DNA of 64,000 nucleotides from Methylobacterium mesophilicum SR1.6/6 (GTDB taxonomy: Bacteria > Pseudomonadota > Alphaproteobacteria > Rhizobiales > Beijerinckiaceae): the NCBI RefSeq assembly GCF_000364445.2, contig NZ_CP043538.1, forward strand, positions 4,359,447 to 4,423,446, written 5' to 3'. The notes under the pieces were generated by a model, which searched no databases, was not told where the DNA came from, and saw nothing but the letters and a program-made list of their open reading frames with translations. Numbering within the stretch: the stretch's first letter is position 1; every line of letters begins with the position of its first letter. Positions 63,150-64,000 of the stretch are shown here, one piece after another. A program made the position numbers and the translations under genes.

Positions 63150-64000
63150 TCAGTCCCGCCCGATCCGCTTGGCCTTGTCGGCGTCGAACCACCACGTGGC
63201 CGGCGCGGCGAGGTCGTATTTCGGCGGGTTCGCCGGGCGGCCGTAGACGTCCCAGAGGGCGAGACGATGGGTCGAGGCGTACCACATCGGCACCCAGTAG
63301 CGTCCGGCCCGCAGCACCCGGTCGAGGGCCCGGCAGGCGGTGGTGAGATCGGCGCGCGACTTCGCGTCGGCGATGGCGGTGAGCAGGGCGTCGATGGCCG
63401 GGCTCGCAATCCCCGACAGGTTGTTGGACCCCGCGGTGGCGGCCGCCCGCGCGCCGTAGGTCTCGCGCAGCTCCGCGCCCGGCGTCAGTCCGCTGCTGTA
63501 GCGGCGCGGCGTGACGTCGAAGTCGAACTCCTTGAGCCGGGATTGGTACTGGGACGGATCGACCGTGCGCAGGCTCGCCTTGATCCCGAGCAGGCCCAGG
63601 TTGCGGATGAAGGGCTGGGTCACCGCCTGGAACACCGGATCCTCGTCGAGGAACTCCAGGCTCAGCGGCTGCCCGCCCGGCAGCACGAGGTTGCCGCCCT
63701 GGCGGGTGCAGCCTGCCTCGCGCAGCAGCGCGTCGGCGCGCTTGAGCAGGGCCCGATCCTGGCCGGACCCGTCCGAGACCGGCGGCGACCACGCCTCGCC
63801 GAACACCTCCGGGGGCAGATCCTTCAGCGGCTCAAGCAGGGCGAGTTCCTCGGCGGAGGGCTTCCCCGTGGCCTTGAGGTCCGAGTTCTCGAAGAACGAG
63901 GCCGTGCGCGTGTAGGCGCCGTACATCAGGTTCCGGTTCGACCACTCGAAGTCGAAGCACAAGCCGATCGCCTCGCGCACCCGGGGATCGCGGAAGGCCT
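63150..64000 (-). CDS. yejA: peptide ABC transporter substrate-binding protein YejA, C-terminal part
   Basis: The 283 visible residues include FRDPRVREAIGLCFDFEWSN and NLMYGAYTRTASFFENSDLK, family 5 solute-binding protein motifs in their YejA version, and RYWVPMWYASTHRLALWDVY near the end. The N-terminal part with the signal peptide lies beyond the window edge. It delivers peptides to the YejB permease encoded downstream. Confidence 0.9.
   Translation of the reverse strand, partial: AFRDPRVREAIGLCFDFEWSNRNLMYGAYTRTASFFENSDLKATGKPSAEELALLEPLKDLPPEVFGEAWSPPVSDGSGQDRALLKRADALLREAGCTRQGGNLVLPGGQPLSLEFLDEDPVFQAVTQPFIRNLGLLGIKASLRTVDPSQYQSRLKEFDFDVTPRRYSSGLTPGAELRETYGARAAATAGSNNLSGIASPAIDALLTAIADAKSRADLTTACRALDRVLRAGRYWVPMWYASTHRLALWDVYGRPANPPKYDLAAPATWWFDADKAKRIGRD

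Overview
The window is high-GC (roughly 70%) chromosomal DNA from a methylotrophic alphaproteobacterium, almost certainly Methylobacterium or a close relative. The strongest evidence is a serine-cycle locus at 36-46.6 kb in the order sga-hprA-mtdA-fch-mtkA-mtkB-ppc-mcl. CobS/CobT cobaltochelatase genes beside bolA, a J-domain gene and rpmB fit the same group. I see no prophage, insertion sequence, CRISPR array, tRNA or rRNA. Genes are densely packed on both strands, with many 4-bp stop/start overlaps (ATGA or GTGA).

Layout. 0-7.1 kb: DUF1330 (cut by the edge), DUF3108, rpmB, cobT, cobS, J-domain protein, bolA, arfB. 7.1-13.3 kb: DUF1275 membrane protein, TPR-methyltransferase, a coupled exonuclease/ATP-dependent ligase/YjbQ operon, and an orphan flagellar hook-like gene. 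13.4-20.8 kb: a three-gene heavy-metal-type RND efflux operon, divergent from a CobW/COG0523 GTPase that has a Zur-box-like site in front. 21-31.5 kb: O-antigen ligase-like protein, a large hybrid histidine kinase broken by a one-base frameshift, a coupled EthD pair, NDH-2, maleylacetoacetate isomerase/GST, MoaB, an amino acid permease and a glycosyltransferase-like protein. 31.6-35.5 kb: a perfect parS-type 16-mer, a PA0069-type radical SAM gene, rnhB, and a GT4 glycosyltransferase coupled to an LpxH-like phosphatase.

36-46.6 kb: the serine cycle. Sga and HprA turn serine plus glyoxylate into glycine and glycerate. MtdA and Fch interconvert methylene-, methenyl- and formyl-tetrahydrofolate. 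Ppc makes oxaloacetate from phosphoenolpyruvate. MtkAB forms malyl-CoA and Mcl cleaves it to glyoxylate and acetyl-CoA. A strong hairpin terminator divides the locus into sga-fch and mtkA-mcl halves, and palindromic repeats sit inside it between hprA/mtdA, mtkB/ppc and ppc/mcl. As given, mtkB has a one-base deletion in a C run.

46.7-64 kb: a coupled PIG-L deacetylase/NodS-like methyltransferase/GT2 operon, an XRE regulator, a META-domain protein, small secreted or membrane proteins, gamma-carbonic anhydrase, ppa, acetyltransferases, a tyrosine phosphatase, kdsB-pheA divergent from a membrane-anchored cytochrome c, two MFS exporters (one divergent from an AraC regulator), a NIPSNAP protein, and yejB with the 3' part of yejA. 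Both frameshifts lie in five-base G or C runs where six would restore the frame, so consensus error is a serious alternative to real mutation.
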